Virus record (IMG/VR): IMGVR_UViG_3300034522_000013
Span: 1-20,009 of that record
DNA from: a virus
DNA: 20,009 nucleotides
Direction: 5' to 3' (one strand)
In this document: piece after piece, positions 8,776 to 16,111 of the stretch
Position numbering within the stretch: position 1 is the first letter of the stretch
Layout of the letters: the number at the start of each line of letters is the position of its first letter
Program-made: the position numbers and the translations under genes
The notes under the pieces: generated by a model
Told to the model about the DNA's origin: nothing
Seen by the model: only the letters and a program-made list of their open reading frames with translations
Databases searched by the model: none

Positions 8776-9162
8776 TTACGCCGGGGGTTGCGACTTTTCC
8801 CGCGCTTCTTCCGCGTTATTAATGAGGTCCAGCGCCTGTTTCAGCAGACGGGAATGAACGGGGCCGTAAATTTCACGCACCTGCTCATCTTCATCGACGC
8901 TGAATACCGGTTGCTTATCGGTGTCGCACAGGACGTCAATGAAGAGAACCACGTCAGCGCAAAGATTACGGTGGGCCTTTTCAGATACCGACACATTTTC
9001 ATCGTCAGCACCGACTTTCACTACTTCCTGCCAGCGCAGCCAGGCTTCGCCAGACGGCTCACGAAGAACAACTTCGACGCCTTCCCACTCAGGAACCGCC
9101 ACCGTCTTATGACGAAAGCCTGACATCTTCGCCATGGCTAATTTTTTCAGATTTTGCGACAT
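8776..9162 (-). CDS. Tail assembly chaperone, G-like
   Basis: A 128-residue protein rich in acidic residues toward its C-terminus, placed between the tail tube gene and the tape measure, as lambda G. It is expected to coat the tape measure protein and keep it soluble while tube subunits polymerise around it. Residues about 20-60 (VPEWEGVEVVLREPSGEAWLRW) resemble the conserved start of this family. The last codons (EEAREKSQPPA) overlap the frame that leads into the T-like domain. The ATG at 9160-9162 has no adjacent Shine-Dalgarno. A GGAG lies on the far side of an 8-bp hairpin, 9 bases from the start once the hairpin is folded, which may set the low expression level expected of a chaperone. 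Confidence 0.8.
   Translation of the reverse strand: MSQNLKKLAMAKMSGFRHKTVAVPEWEGVEVVLREPSGEAWLRWQEVVKVGADDENVSVSEKAHRNLCADVVLFIDVLCDTDKQPVFSVDEDEQVREIYGPVHSRLLKQALDLINNAEEAREKSQPPA
8794..8802 (-). other. Candidate -1 frameshift site in tail chaperone genes
   Basis: The minus strand reads CGGGAAAAG with zero-frame codons CGG GAA AAG. A tRNA-Lys on AAG can slip back one base onto AAA, entering the T frame. This is an A-AAG type slip and not the canonical GGGAAAG heptamer of lambda. A 7-bp stem (8741-8758, GCGCTCC / GGGGCGC) lies about 35 bases downstream, farther than usual stimulators. The zero frame ends at TAA 8776-8778, so the shift must occur before that point. Confidence 0.5.
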
Positions 9163-9171
9163 CTGTTATGC

Positions 9172-9191
9172 ATGCCGGGCCAACCCGGCAT
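9172..9191 (-). promoter_or_regulatory. Hairpin splitting the ribosome site of the G-like chaperone gene
   Basis: On the minus strand ATGCCGGG / CCCGGCAT form a perfect 8-bp stem with a TTGG loop. GGAG directly precedes the stem, and exactly nine bases separate its 3' foot from the ATG of the G-like gene. No T-run follows, so it is not a normal terminator. Folding would bring the GGAG to an ideal distance from the start. It could also protect the 3' end of the tube mRNA. Confidence 0.7.
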
Positions 9192-9196
9192 CTCCA

Positions 9197-9901
9197 TTAA
9201 TTGACGGTAAGGGTACAAGTTGATGATGTAATTGTCTTAACCGGGGCAGAAGAATCAGTGACCACGCAGGTGTAATCTCCCGCATCACCCGAAACAGCGC
9301 TGGATTTATTGAATGTGTCAGATGTTTGCCCACTGATGGTGACACCACCTTCCTTCCAGGCATAGCTGTAGGGAAGTTTACCGCCAGCGGCGGCGACCGC
9401 CATACTGATCGGCGCCCCTACCGCTACAGATTGTGCGGCGGGCAAATCAGTGGTCAGTTTAAGTGCCGGGTCAATCGGTACCGGCTTCCCTTTCAGACGC
9501 AGGGAGAACGTTGCCGCCACTACGCCGTTAGTACCGGAAGACCAGGTGTGCTGACGAACTTCGGCAAGGAACTTAAAGCCATTGCCAGACGGGAAGATGA
9601 TCTGGAAGCCATAAGCCGTGTCGTTGTCATACGCATCACGCAACGCATCCTGCGCAGCATTACGGTAAAAATTCCCTGACAGTGAAATCTCCGAAGGGGC
9701 CGGGAGACCATTAACGTTCTCCTGCTCAGTGGAGCATAGCGTGGTGACGTCAATATCCTGTTTTTGCCCGCCGGTGAACTGCGCTTCTTTGAGAGTGCAG
9801 CTCAGATCCAGATAGACGGCGGTTTCCATTGCGTCTCTGGTCGTTGGCAGTGACGAAATAAGGATTTTCGTCAGCTGCGATTTTTCGTAATTCGAGGACA
9901 T
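9197..9901 (-). CDS. Major tail tube protein with C-terminal Ig-like domain
   Basis: A 234-residue protein in the position of lambda V: after the tail terminator gene and before the chaperones. Residues 1-140 form the tube domain that stacks as hexamer rings. Residues about 148-234 look like an Ig-like fold, with W182 (SYAWKEGG) and the classic D-A-G-D-Y-T-C segment at 206-212. The usual first Ig cysteine is absent (ISMAVAAAG), so the domain would lack the standard disulfide. Such domains decorate the outside of tails and are thought to bind carbohydrates weakly. The ATG at 9899-9901 has GGAG six bases upstream, directly after an intrinsic terminator. A strong hairpin follows the stop. Confidence 0.88.
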   Translation of the reverse strand: MSSNYEKSQLTKILISSLPTTRDAMETAVYLDLSCTLKEAQFTGGQKQDIDVTTLCSTEQENVNGLPAPSEISLSGNFYRNAAQDALRDAYDNDTAYGFQIIFPSGNGFKFLAEVRQHTWSSGTNGVVAATFSLRLKGKPVPIDPALKLTTDLPAAQSVAVGAPISMAVAAAGGKLPYSYAWKEGGVTISGQTSDTFNKSSAVSGDAGDYTCVVTDSSAPVKTITSSTCTLTVN

Positions 9902-9917
9902 AGTGATCTCCGGATAT

Positions 9918-9939
9918 AAAAAAGCCGCCTCTCGGCGGT
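9918..9939 (-). terminator. Rho-independent terminator before tail tube gene
   Basis: On the minus strand a 5-bp GC-only stem (CCGCC / GGCGG) with a GAGA loop is followed by C and six T residues. It sits in the 62-base gap between the tail terminator gene and the ribosome site of the tube gene. Confidence 0.75.
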
Positions 9940-9963
9940 CAGGATGGTTATTTGAGTAAGGAG

Positions 9964-10311
9964 TTACTGGATGATGTGAACTTCAAGCGTTGCGCGGCGC
10001 AGCCCTGTTTCTGACTCGTATCCACCCGTTTTGCTCATCCGTGTAAAGCCCAGCGGCATCAGCGCAGCAATTACCTGGTCGCGAAGAGAACGTGCGTCAT
10101 CAACAGAAAATGCGTAAACGTCGACCTGCAGTGCAGTATCTTCCTCCGCAGGACCACAGAACGTGTCGGCACTGATCTGGTTCACAAATGTGAAGGTGAC
10201 CCACGGCGGTGCGACTGCCGGGGCTCCTTCACTGTTAAGCGGCACCACGCCGGGATAAACCTGACCGTCGGCAAGTTCGCGAAGCAGCCCATAGATATCA
10301 GATTCGTTCAT
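9964..10311 (-). CDS. Tail terminator / tail completion protein (DUF3168-like, lambda U role)
   Basis: A 115-residue protein (MNESDIYGLLRELADGQVYPGVVPL ... LEVHIIQ). The pattern of an N-terminal helix, a 'VYP..VP' segment, a central strand pair with a D/Y-containing 'LQVDVYAFS', and a C-terminal strand pair is that of the DUF3168/gpU-like tail terminator family. It is expected to cap the finished tail tube and join it to the head. Its ATG overlaps the stop of the preceding gene (ATGA), indicating coupling to the gp10-family gene. The family is assigned from pattern and position; no residue is diagnostic on its own. Confidence 0.75.
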   Translation of the reverse strand: MNESDIYGLLRELADGQVYPGVVPLNSEGAPAVAPPWVTFTFVNQISADTFCGPAEEDTALQVDVYAFSVDDARSLRDQVIAALMPLGFTRMSKTGGYESETGLRRATLEVHIIQ

Positions 10312-10754
10312 TTTGAAAGCACCCTGTCGATTGCCGCATTTGCTTCAGAGAATGCAGCGGCAACCGCGTCCTCCTGCCTGGCATCGTAGGCAGGGCGAAT
10401 GAACGGCACGGGAGCCATGGTTGATGTCCCCAGCTCAACAAAACGCCAGTAAAAGGCATTGCGTGGATCGCTGGTTTTCATCGTGTTATCGCTCGTGCCG
10501 GTATCAGGGTTTGTTCCCCGAACGTGCACGCCGGATGAAATGTTTCCGTTGCGATCGCGCTGCGTCATCACAACGATGTTTTTCTTCAGTTTCCCGGTTT
10601 TCTCGGGAGCGCGGCTGACGGCTTCATCTTTAAAAATGTTCGCCGCCGCACGCGTGGCATCGCGCATGACCTTGCGGTTTTCAGCTTTGCTCAGCGTCGC
10701 CAGGTCTTCCGACAAATCGAGCAGGCCAGAACAATCAAGGCTGGTACCTATCAT
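10308..10754 (-). CDS. HK97 gp10-family head-tail / tail completion protein
   Basis: A 148-residue protein with the features of the HK97-gp10 family: an N-terminal helical part (LDLSEDLATLSKAENRKVMRDATRAAANIF), then EAVSRAPEKTGKLKKNI, and a later WRFVELGTSTMAPVPFIRPA segment typical of the family. It acts at the head-tail interface or the tail's proximal end. I chose ATG 10752-10754 because AGGGGG lies seven bases upstream and the ATG overlaps the preceding stop (ATGA). An in-frame upstream start would add 14 residues inside the preceding gene. Confidence 0.85.
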   Translation of the reverse strand: MIGTSLDCSGLLDLSEDLATLSKAENRKVMRDATRAAANIFKDEAVSRAPEKTGKLKKNIVVMTQRDRNGNISSGVHVRGTNPDTGTSDNTMKTSDPRNAFYWRFVELGTSTMAPVPFIRPAYDARQEDAVAAAFSEANAAIDRVLSK

Positions 10755-11092
10755 GGTTTTACCCCCTGTTTGCAGAGTATTTCCAGCCGGGTGCATTTTG
10801 CATCCGGTATAGGTGTTCCGCTTACTTCCAGCGTCTGGCCTTTGAATGGCCCGTTTAACACAACCAGACGTGATGCAGCCGTTACATCAGTCCGGTACCG
10901 CATCCAGACGCGTATTGTCGCTTCCGCCTTTTCAGCGCCTGAAGCTACCAATTCACGACCGCTTATCGCTTTTGTTTCAGCAGGAACGCTGACAGCGGCG
11001 TCATACCATTCAGCTTTGGGTTGCCCGGAAGGAGAACGAGTTGTTCGGGAGTTTTGCACCGTCACGCGGTGGCGAAAGCGTCCGGGTTCCAT
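10751..11092 (-). CDS. Head closure / head-tail adaptor protein (phage head-tail joining family)
   Basis: A 113-residue protein starting MEPGRFRHRVTVQ and containing WYDAAVSVPAETKAISGREL and IRVWMRYRTDV, a pattern I associate with the phage head-tail joining family (SPP1 gp16-like / lambda FII role). It would bind below the connector ring and stop DNA from leaking out. TGA of the preceding gene and this ATG share a base (TGATG), with GGAGG seven bases before the start. The gene order (connector, closure, gp10-type, terminator) matches many HK97-type phages. Confidence 0.82.
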   Translation of the reverse strand: MEPGRFRHRVTVQNSRTTRSPSGQPKAEWYDAAVSVPAETKAISGRELVASGAEKAEATIRVWMRYRTDVTAASRLVVLNGPFKGQTLEVSGTPIPDAKCTRLEILCKQGVKP

Positions 11093-11424
11093 CAGCTGCC
11101 CTCCACCAGAACATCATCAGTTTTCCCACGCCAGTTACGGTGAATGAACATCATCCGCTCAGCTGCAGCGTTTGAATAAAGCTGTAATTCACTCTGCGCG
11201 GTGCGGTGTTCAAACATATCGGCGAAGCACAACAGAACAGCCCCCTTTATGGCCGCAGGAATATCAGGTGCAACCTTCCATGCGGGTTCATCACACCAGC
11301 GTAAGCAGTAATCAAAAGCTGCCTGAGCATAAAGGGCGATCAGCTCATCCCGATCATCATCCTCAAACTCAATATGCTGCTTGAGTAATTTGAGACTCAG
11401 TACATCAAGAACATTTATCGCCAT
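11092..11424 (-). CDS. Head-tail connector protein (HK97 gp6-like)
   Basis: A 110-residue, largely helical protein directly after the capsid gene. The segments VLSLKLLKQHIEFEDDDRDELI and ALYAQAAFDYCLRW follow the pattern of the gp6-like connector family, which forms a ring on the portal as the first adaptor. Its ATG (11422-11424) has no adjacent Shine-Dalgarno. GGAGGA lies 27 bases upstream beyond a very stable 7-bp hairpin, which if folded puts it nine bases from the start. The stop overlaps the next gene's ATG by one base. Confidence 0.82.
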   Translation of the reverse strand: MAINVLDVLSLKLLKQHIEFEDDDRDELIALYAQAAFDYCLRWCDEPAWKVAPDIPAAIKGAVLLCFADMFEHRTAQSELQLYSNAAAERMMFIHRNWRGKTDDVLVEGS

Positions 11425-11433
11425 GCGTTATAA

Positions 11434-11451
11434 GGGCGGGTTTCCCCGCCC
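11434..11451 (-). promoter_or_regulatory. Hairpin splitting the ribosome site of the connector gene
   Basis: On the minus strand GGGCGGG / CCCGCCC form a 7-bp all-GC stem closed by a GAAA tetraloop. GGAGGA touches its 5' foot just after the capsid stop, and nine bases separate the 3' foot from the connector ATG. The sequence after the stem (TTATAACGC) is not a terminator T-run. Confidence 0.72.
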
Positions 11452-11458
11452 TCCTCCA

Positions 11459-12619
11459 TCAGCTACCCGCTGCGGCAAAGGTACCTTTAATGATTGCTGT
11501 CGGACGATAATGCGCCAGCGCCAGACGTTCTTCACACAAAATGGTCAGCATGTTTTTCACGAAGTTATCGCGGTCTTCGCGGCTTACTTCCACGGTTGCA
11601 TCCATGCGATCCCAGACCTGAGACGCCATGTCGAAACCGCCGACCGTGAAGGTGCCGGCTGCCTGCGCCTTAGTCGGGACGACCGGCAGGCCCCACATGA
11701 TGTTGCTGGTGAATGCCTGTGGGCCACCGAAGAGATAACGGCCTTCGTTGTCCTTCAGCAGCGCGATGTTGTGCCAGTCGCGCGGGTTCAGGACGATGCC
11801 GGAGGCGCTGAACTCGGACTCTGTCACCTGGTAAATAGCGTGAGCGATGATGTCTGCCCGGGTATCGCCAGTGACATTCAGCGCAGTGTCGTAGGCGGTT
11901 GCCACTTTGTTCAGGCCTTCCAGATTGTCCCCGCTACCGTCACCGTTCAGCAACTGGCCCTCTTCCTTCAGCGCCAGACCGTACATGAGTCGGTTGTTGA
12001 CGTAGGACTGCAACATTGGCGCGTCGTCCATAACCTGACGGGATGCCTGCACCCAGTGTGCGATGGTCTTCACGTTCGCCGTTTGCTTGCTGAAGGTGAT
12101 ATCCGATTCAGGTTTCAGCGCTTTCTCTGCCACTACATCGGCGTTATTGGTAAACACCTCTTCACGCACGTATTCCAGAGAATTGCTGGAAATGCGGCCC
12201 TGCGCCAGCAGGTCACGAATGGTCAGGCGGCGCAAGCCAGGCATGATAATGCCAGGCACCTGCATCGGCTGGATCAGGCTGCCCGCTGAACCTGCATCAC
12301 TGCCGAGTGATTTGTTGAAGGTCTTTGCATCGAAGCTGCCTTTGCTGCCGTTCCAGGACTTTTGCAGCTCTTCAGCTGCACGTTCGGAGAAGGATTTCTT
12401 CTCACCCGGATTTTCCGCACCTGAAGCAAGTTTCTGTTCCAGATCGAAAAGGCGGGTACCGGATTTGCTCAGCTCTTCCTGCACTTTCGCCAGGTCTGAC
12501 TGCAGCTGTTTGGAAACCTGCCCTGTGCTTTCAATTTCTGCCTTCTGCGCATCGAAAAGCTGAGTCATTTTCAGCTGGGACTCTTCGATGGCTTTTTGAA
12601 TTTGAGCGAGTTCAGACAT
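11459..12619 (-). CDS. gp5: Major capsid protein, HK97 gp5-type
   Basis: A 386-residue protein that, compared with HK97 gp5 from memory (385 residues), is almost identical. Residues 1-103 are the delta domain, which serves as the scaffold and is removed by the prohead protease; the cut after K103 (FNK|SLGSDA) is preserved. The cross-link residues K169 and N356 and the catalytic E363 are all present at the HK97 numbers. The mature shell should therefore form covalent protein chainmail. The few visible differences from HK97 cluster in residues 85-111 (SWNGSKGSFD) and at the C-terminus (TFAAAGS). The gene follows the protease gene directly. A stable hairpin lies just beyond its stop. Confidence 0.97.
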   Translation of the reverse strand: MSELAQIQKAIEESQLKMTQLFDAQKAEIESTGQVSKQLQSDLAKVQEELSKSGTRLFDLEQKLASGAENPGEKKSFSERAAEELQKSWNGSKGSFDAKTFNKSLGSDAGSAGSLIQPMQVPGIIMPGLRRLTIRDLLAQGRISSNSLEYVREEVFTNNADVVAEKALKPESDITFSKQTANVKTIAHWVQASRQVMDDAPMLQSYVNNRLMYGLALKEEGQLLNGDGSGDNLEGLNKVATAYDTALNVTGDTRADIIAHAIYQVTESEFSASGIVLNPRDWHNIALLKDNEGRYLFGGPQAFTSNIMWGLPVVPTKAQAAGTFTVGGFDMASQVWDRMDATVEVSREDRDNFVKNMLTILCEERLALAHYRPTAIIKGTFAAAGS

Positions 12620-12621
12620 AA

Positions 12622-13299
12622 TTATTTTCCTAAATTAGAAGGGAAGGATTTGATGCTCTCAAGCAGAGCGTTTATTTGTGCTTCGTTTCCGTCGCCCTCG
12701 GACTCGCTCCGAATCGCTGACTTAAACCGGGCTATTAACCCAACTGCCTGTGATTTGGTGAGCCCGACTGAATCCCTCAGCCAGTTCTCCACATCACGAA
12801 TGGTTTCGATGCCATCGACACTTTTCATGGCTGCAATGCCAGCCTGTTCGTTGGCCGGGAAGGTGCAGACGCTGATTTCGCGCAACGCCTGGATATTCTT
12901 AAAAATGCGACCGGTGGGAATGATGGTGTAATCGTCTTTAGCAACCGAAAAGCCAACCGACATCCCCTCAACCGTACCGTGCTGCATTGCCGCCTTAAGG
13001 TCAGTAGCGCCACTGTGCCCTGGCGTCAGTTGACCGCGCACATAGAGGCCTTTTTCGTCCTCGGCGAGGCTGTCCCACTTTCCAACCGGCAATTCCCATG
13101 TTTTATGGTTGAAGAACATCGCCACTTTTCTGGTCTGGTTGGTCAGGGCGTTTTTGAAAGCGCCGGGCAGGATGATGTCGCCGTCGGAGTCGGTATTATT
13201 GAAAACAGAAGCGTATCCTTCGAAAACGCCCTGCTTCCCGTCACCGGTGAACTTGATTTCTGTCTCGTCGAAAGACAGCGTTTTTACGATCTCAGGCAT
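12622..13299 (-). CDS. gp4: Prohead protease, HK97 gp4-type
   Basis: A 225-residue protein, equal in length to HK97 gp4 and nearly identical by memory. It belongs to the caudoviral prohead serine protease family. Visible family motifs are GYASVFNNTDSDGD, the MFFNHK block with the conserved His, and ALREISVCTFPANEQ with the EIS segment. It is packaged inside the procapsid, removes the capsid delta domains and then itself. I chose the ATG at 13297-13299 (MPEIVKTLSF) to match HK97. An ATG four codons upstream is in frame but has no better ribosome site. The gene begins 17 bases after the portal stop, and its own stop is two bases before the capsid start. Confidence 0.95.
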   Translation of the reverse strand: MPEIVKTLSFDETEIKFTGDGKQGVFEGYASVFNNTDSDGDIILPGAFKNALTNQTRKVAMFFNHKTWELPVGKWDSLAEDEKGLYVRGQLTPGHSGATDLKAAMQHGTVEGMSVGFSVAKDDYTIIPTGRIFKNIQALREISVCTFPANEQAGIAAMKSVDGIETIRDVENWLRDSVGLTKSQAVGLIARFKSAIRSESEGDGNEAQINALLESIKSFPSNLGK

Positions 13300-13316
13300 C
13301 GCGGCCCCCATAAAAA

Positions 13317-14591
13317 TTAAGCCCCGTCATTGCGGGGTTCTTTGTTAGTTCCTAAATCGGTGATCGGCACGTATTGCGACTGCCGCATTGCCACATCGCC
13401 GCCTGGTAGCGGCGGGAGGTTATCCGTTCGCCGCATCTCGTTGATCGTGCGAAGCCCTGCCTCTCCCATCGCCTTCATGAATGCAGCGCGGGAAGCAGAA
13501 TCACCTCTCAACAGACCATCAAGATTGTGCTCAGCGTGGATGCGGCCAACGTCCTTCGCCGGGATCAGCCATCGCTGGATGCTGTTTTCCCAGCGCGAGA
13601 TATAGGGCTGCAGGGTGTACTGCAGAAAGCCGAGATTCTGCTGCTCGATGCCCGATCCCCAGCTCGTTGACTTCTCAACGTCGCCAACAAGGTGAGGCGG
13701 TACGCCAAAGAATCGGGCCAGTTCGCTGACCTGGAATTTTCGGGACGCCATCATTTCGGCATCCTGAGGTGTCACGCCAATTGCCGAAGTAGAAAAGCCC
13801 GCTTCCAGAATCCAGAGGCGTTTTTTTACCGGGCCGCCGGCGATCTCTTTGAAGTTCTCTTCAACCTGCGAACGCTGCTGCTCGGTTAGGACTTTTTCGC
13901 CGGTAGAGAGGATTTGGGGCGATTTAGCTCCATTCGCAAAGAAATCTCGCTGCTGATCTTCCATCGCCACCGCCACACCCGCCGATTTGCAGGCAAACGC
14001 GATGGGTGAAAGGCCGACCAGCCCGGTAAATCCGAAACCTTTAAGGTGAAAAATTTCTTTCTGTGAAAAGTTGGCGTACTCGCTATCGCGCTGATAGCGA
14101 TAAACCACGTTTTTACCGACCATCTTCACATCCATGTTGGCAGACTGAAGCGGTATCAGGCTAATCACGTCACCCGCGCTGTTACGATCCACCAGTGCAT
14201 AAGCGTTGCCGTAGAAACACAGCTGCATCGTCATGGCTTCCCTGAACTCCTGGGCGGTCATGTACTGATTAGGCGAATAGCGCAGCAGGCGGGCCAGCGG
14301 ATTGCTCAGATCTACTTTTTTTCGGTTATCGTTCTGGTCAGTTTCAAAAACGTCCAGCGGAAGGCACGCAGTGAGTGTCGAAATCAGGCTCACGCAGCGC
14401 CACACCGTCGATATTTGCAGTATCCGTTCATCGTTAATGGATGAATCGCCCAGGTGACCGTGGGCCGACACTGGCCCCGTCTGTGAGCCCTGATTTGGGG
14501 TGACTAAACGCCCGCCGACAAACCAGGACTGCAGCCTTGCCCACCAGCCGTTATTGGTTCGCAGGTCAATCGTGTATTTAGGTTCTTCCAT
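13317..14591 (-). CDS. gp3: Portal protein, HK97 gp3-type
   Basis: A 424-residue protein (MEEPKYTIDLRTNNGWWARL...), the same length as HK97 portal and nearly identical by memory. Twelve copies form the ring at one capsid vertex through which terminase pumps DNA and to which the connector proteins bind. Typical portal features include FREAMTMQLCFYGNAYALV and FQVSELARFFGVPPHLVGD. The ATG at 14589-14591 shares a base with the TGA of the large terminase gene (TGATG), so it is probably translated by re-initiation. A GTG one codon earlier is possible. Confidence 0.96.
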   Translation of the reverse strand: MEEPKYTIDLRTNNGWWARLQSWFVGGRLVTPNQGSQTGPVSAHGHLGDSSINDERILQISTVWRCVSLISTLTACLPLDVFETDQNDNRKKVDLSNPLARLLRYSPNQYMTAQEFREAMTMQLCFYGNAYALVDRNSAGDVISLIPLQSANMDVKMVGKNVVYRYQRDSEYANFSQKEIFHLKGFGFTGLVGLSPIAFACKSAGVAVAMEDQQRDFFANGAKSPQILSTGEKVLTEQQRSQVEENFKEIAGGPVKKRLWILEAGFSTSAIGVTPQDAEMMASRKFQVSELARFFGVPPHLVGDVEKSTSWGSGIEQQNLGFLQYTLQPYISRWENSIQRWLIPAKDVGRIHAEHNLDGLLRGDSASRAAFMKAMGEAGLRTINEMRRTDNLPPLPGGDVAMRQSQYVPITDLGTNKEPRNDGA

Positions 14592-16105
14592 CACATGCTC
14601 AGCGGTCGGAAAATGAAGTCATCGAAGTCACCACCCTGTTCGGTAACTTCCCCATTAGCAGCACCAACGGACATTGTCATTGCGACCATGCCATCAATAC
14701 GGCCCGTTGCTTTGGATTTATCGAGTTTGCGGTTGCCGGCAGCATCTTTAACGATCACCGCGTTCCCGGCGCACATGGTTAATACCGGGTGCATGCCGTG
14801 CCTTACCCGCCCGTTAAGCATCAGCGATTCAAGGGTGTCCACTGCCGGGCCCATATCCTTGAAGCCCTGGCCGAACTCAACCAGAGGAAGGCTCAGGCCT
14901 ATGTCATCAGCCTCTTTTCTGAACTGGTCAATGCGCCACCGGTCGAACGCCATTGAGGTAAGATCGAAATCACCGATTATTTCGGCAATATCGGCAACCA
15001 CGAATGAGTAATCGACCGATGCTCCGGGCGTGGTGCGCAAAAGCCCCTCTCTGGCCCATACGTCATATGGCGCGCGGTCTGTTTTGGACCGTGCCTCCAG
15101 CGTTTTTTTAGGAGTCCAGAAGAAAGGGAAAACATCCCAAACACCATCCTCTGCTTCACCAGCGATAACCAGCGCCGTTAAGTCGTTCCTGGCTGACAGG
15201 TCCAGCCCCGCGTACCACTTCCTCGGGGTGTTAATCGGCATCTCTCCGCAAAGCTCCCACACGCTGCGGGAGATAAACGGCGATACGGTGGAAACGCGCT
15301 GGTTCAGGTTGAGGTTGCGGAATGTGTTCTCGAAGCTCGGCATTCGCGAGGCCATTTCTGCCTGGCGCGCCATGTCTTTTTCGGAACGGAAGGTTCCGAG
15401 CGCCGGGTTCGCGGCAAGCCAGGATTCCCGCTTACCGATATCAGCGTCTTTTGGCGCTTCGTAAACGTGGCAGACAATGTGCGGATCTTTCGATTTGACC
15501 GCATCATCAATCCAGATGCTTAACAGATCGGCATCGTTCGCCGCCTGAGTGCTTATAACTATCAGCAGCGGATTCTCATGCGCGCCCTGGGCTGTGGTGA
15601 TCGCATCGATAAAATCATCCTGCGGCCCCCTTACCTGCCCTGTTTCGTCCAGAATCGCCAGAACAGGCGACAGGCCGTGCGTGGTTTTACCCTCAGCAGA
15701 TAACGCCTTATATTCGACATTACACGGCACCCCGATCAGCTTTTTGCCGCTGGGCGTTATGTGCACTATCTCCTGCAGCTTCGGGTTCAGGTTGACCATC
15801 TTCACCGCGAGGTTGAAAACGATGGATGCCTGTTCCCGGCTCAGAGCGCCACTGACGATCTGGGTATTCTGTACCGCTTCTGGCCCCACCAGATGCGCCA
15901 GCAGGATGCCGGCTATCAGCCCCGTCTTGCCGTTTTTTCGGGCGATGCTCAGTATCGCTTTATCGGTACCGACTGGATTGTCGTAAACCGCCAGGATGAA
16001 TTCTTTCTGGAAGGGGTCAAGCCGCATGGCCTTACCGAGAAGCTTGCCTTCCGGCACAATGCAAAAGCGCTCAATGAACGCTATTACACGCTCACCTCGC
16101 GTCAT
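14591..16105 (-). CDS. gp2: Terminase large subunit (ATPase and nuclease), HK97 gp2-type
   Basis: A 504-residue packaging motor. The N-terminal ATPase has a Walker A-like segment ARKNGKTG (55-62) and Walker B LAILDE (149-154, with E154 as the likely catalytic Glu). The C-terminal RNase-H-like nuclease begins at AGLDLSARND (D302 as first metal ligand), with further acidic residues at FDRW and GRIDGMVAM. It translocates DNA into the prohead and cuts at cos with the small subunit and, in this phage group, the HNH protein. It starts seven bases after the small-subunit stop. By memory it is nearly identical to HK97 gp2. Confidence 0.96.
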   Translation of the reverse strand: MTRGERVIAFIERFCIVPEGKLLGKAMRLDPFQKEFILAVYDNPVGTDKAILSIARKNGKTGLIAGILLAHLVGPEAVQNTQIVSGALSREQASIVFNLAVKMVNLNPKLQEIVHITPSGKKLIGVPCNVEYKALSAEGKTTHGLSPVLAILDETGQVRGPQDDFIDAITTAQGAHENPLLIVISTQAANDADLLSIWIDDAVKSKDPHIVCHVYEAPKDADIGKRESWLAANPALGTFRSEKDMARQAEMASRMPSFENTFRNLNLNQRVSTVSPFISRSVWELCGEMPINTPRKWYAGLDLSARNDLTALVIAGEAEDGVWDVFPFFWTPKKTLEARSKTDRAPYDVWAREGLLRTTPGASVDYSFVVADIAEIIGDFDLTSMAFDRWRIDQFRKEADDIGLSLPLVEFGQGFKDMGPAVDTLESLMLNGRVRHGMHPVLTMCAGNAVIVKDAAGNRKLDKSKATGRIDGMVAMTMSVGAANGEVTEQGGDFDDFIFRPLSM

Positions 16106-16111
16106 AGTCGT

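Noticed and set aside
11381-12289. A 302-codon open frame on the plus strand opposite the capsid gene
   Set aside because: It lies entirely over the confidently identified capsid and connector genes, has no ribosome site and no recognisable protein pattern; it reflects codon bias on the other strand.
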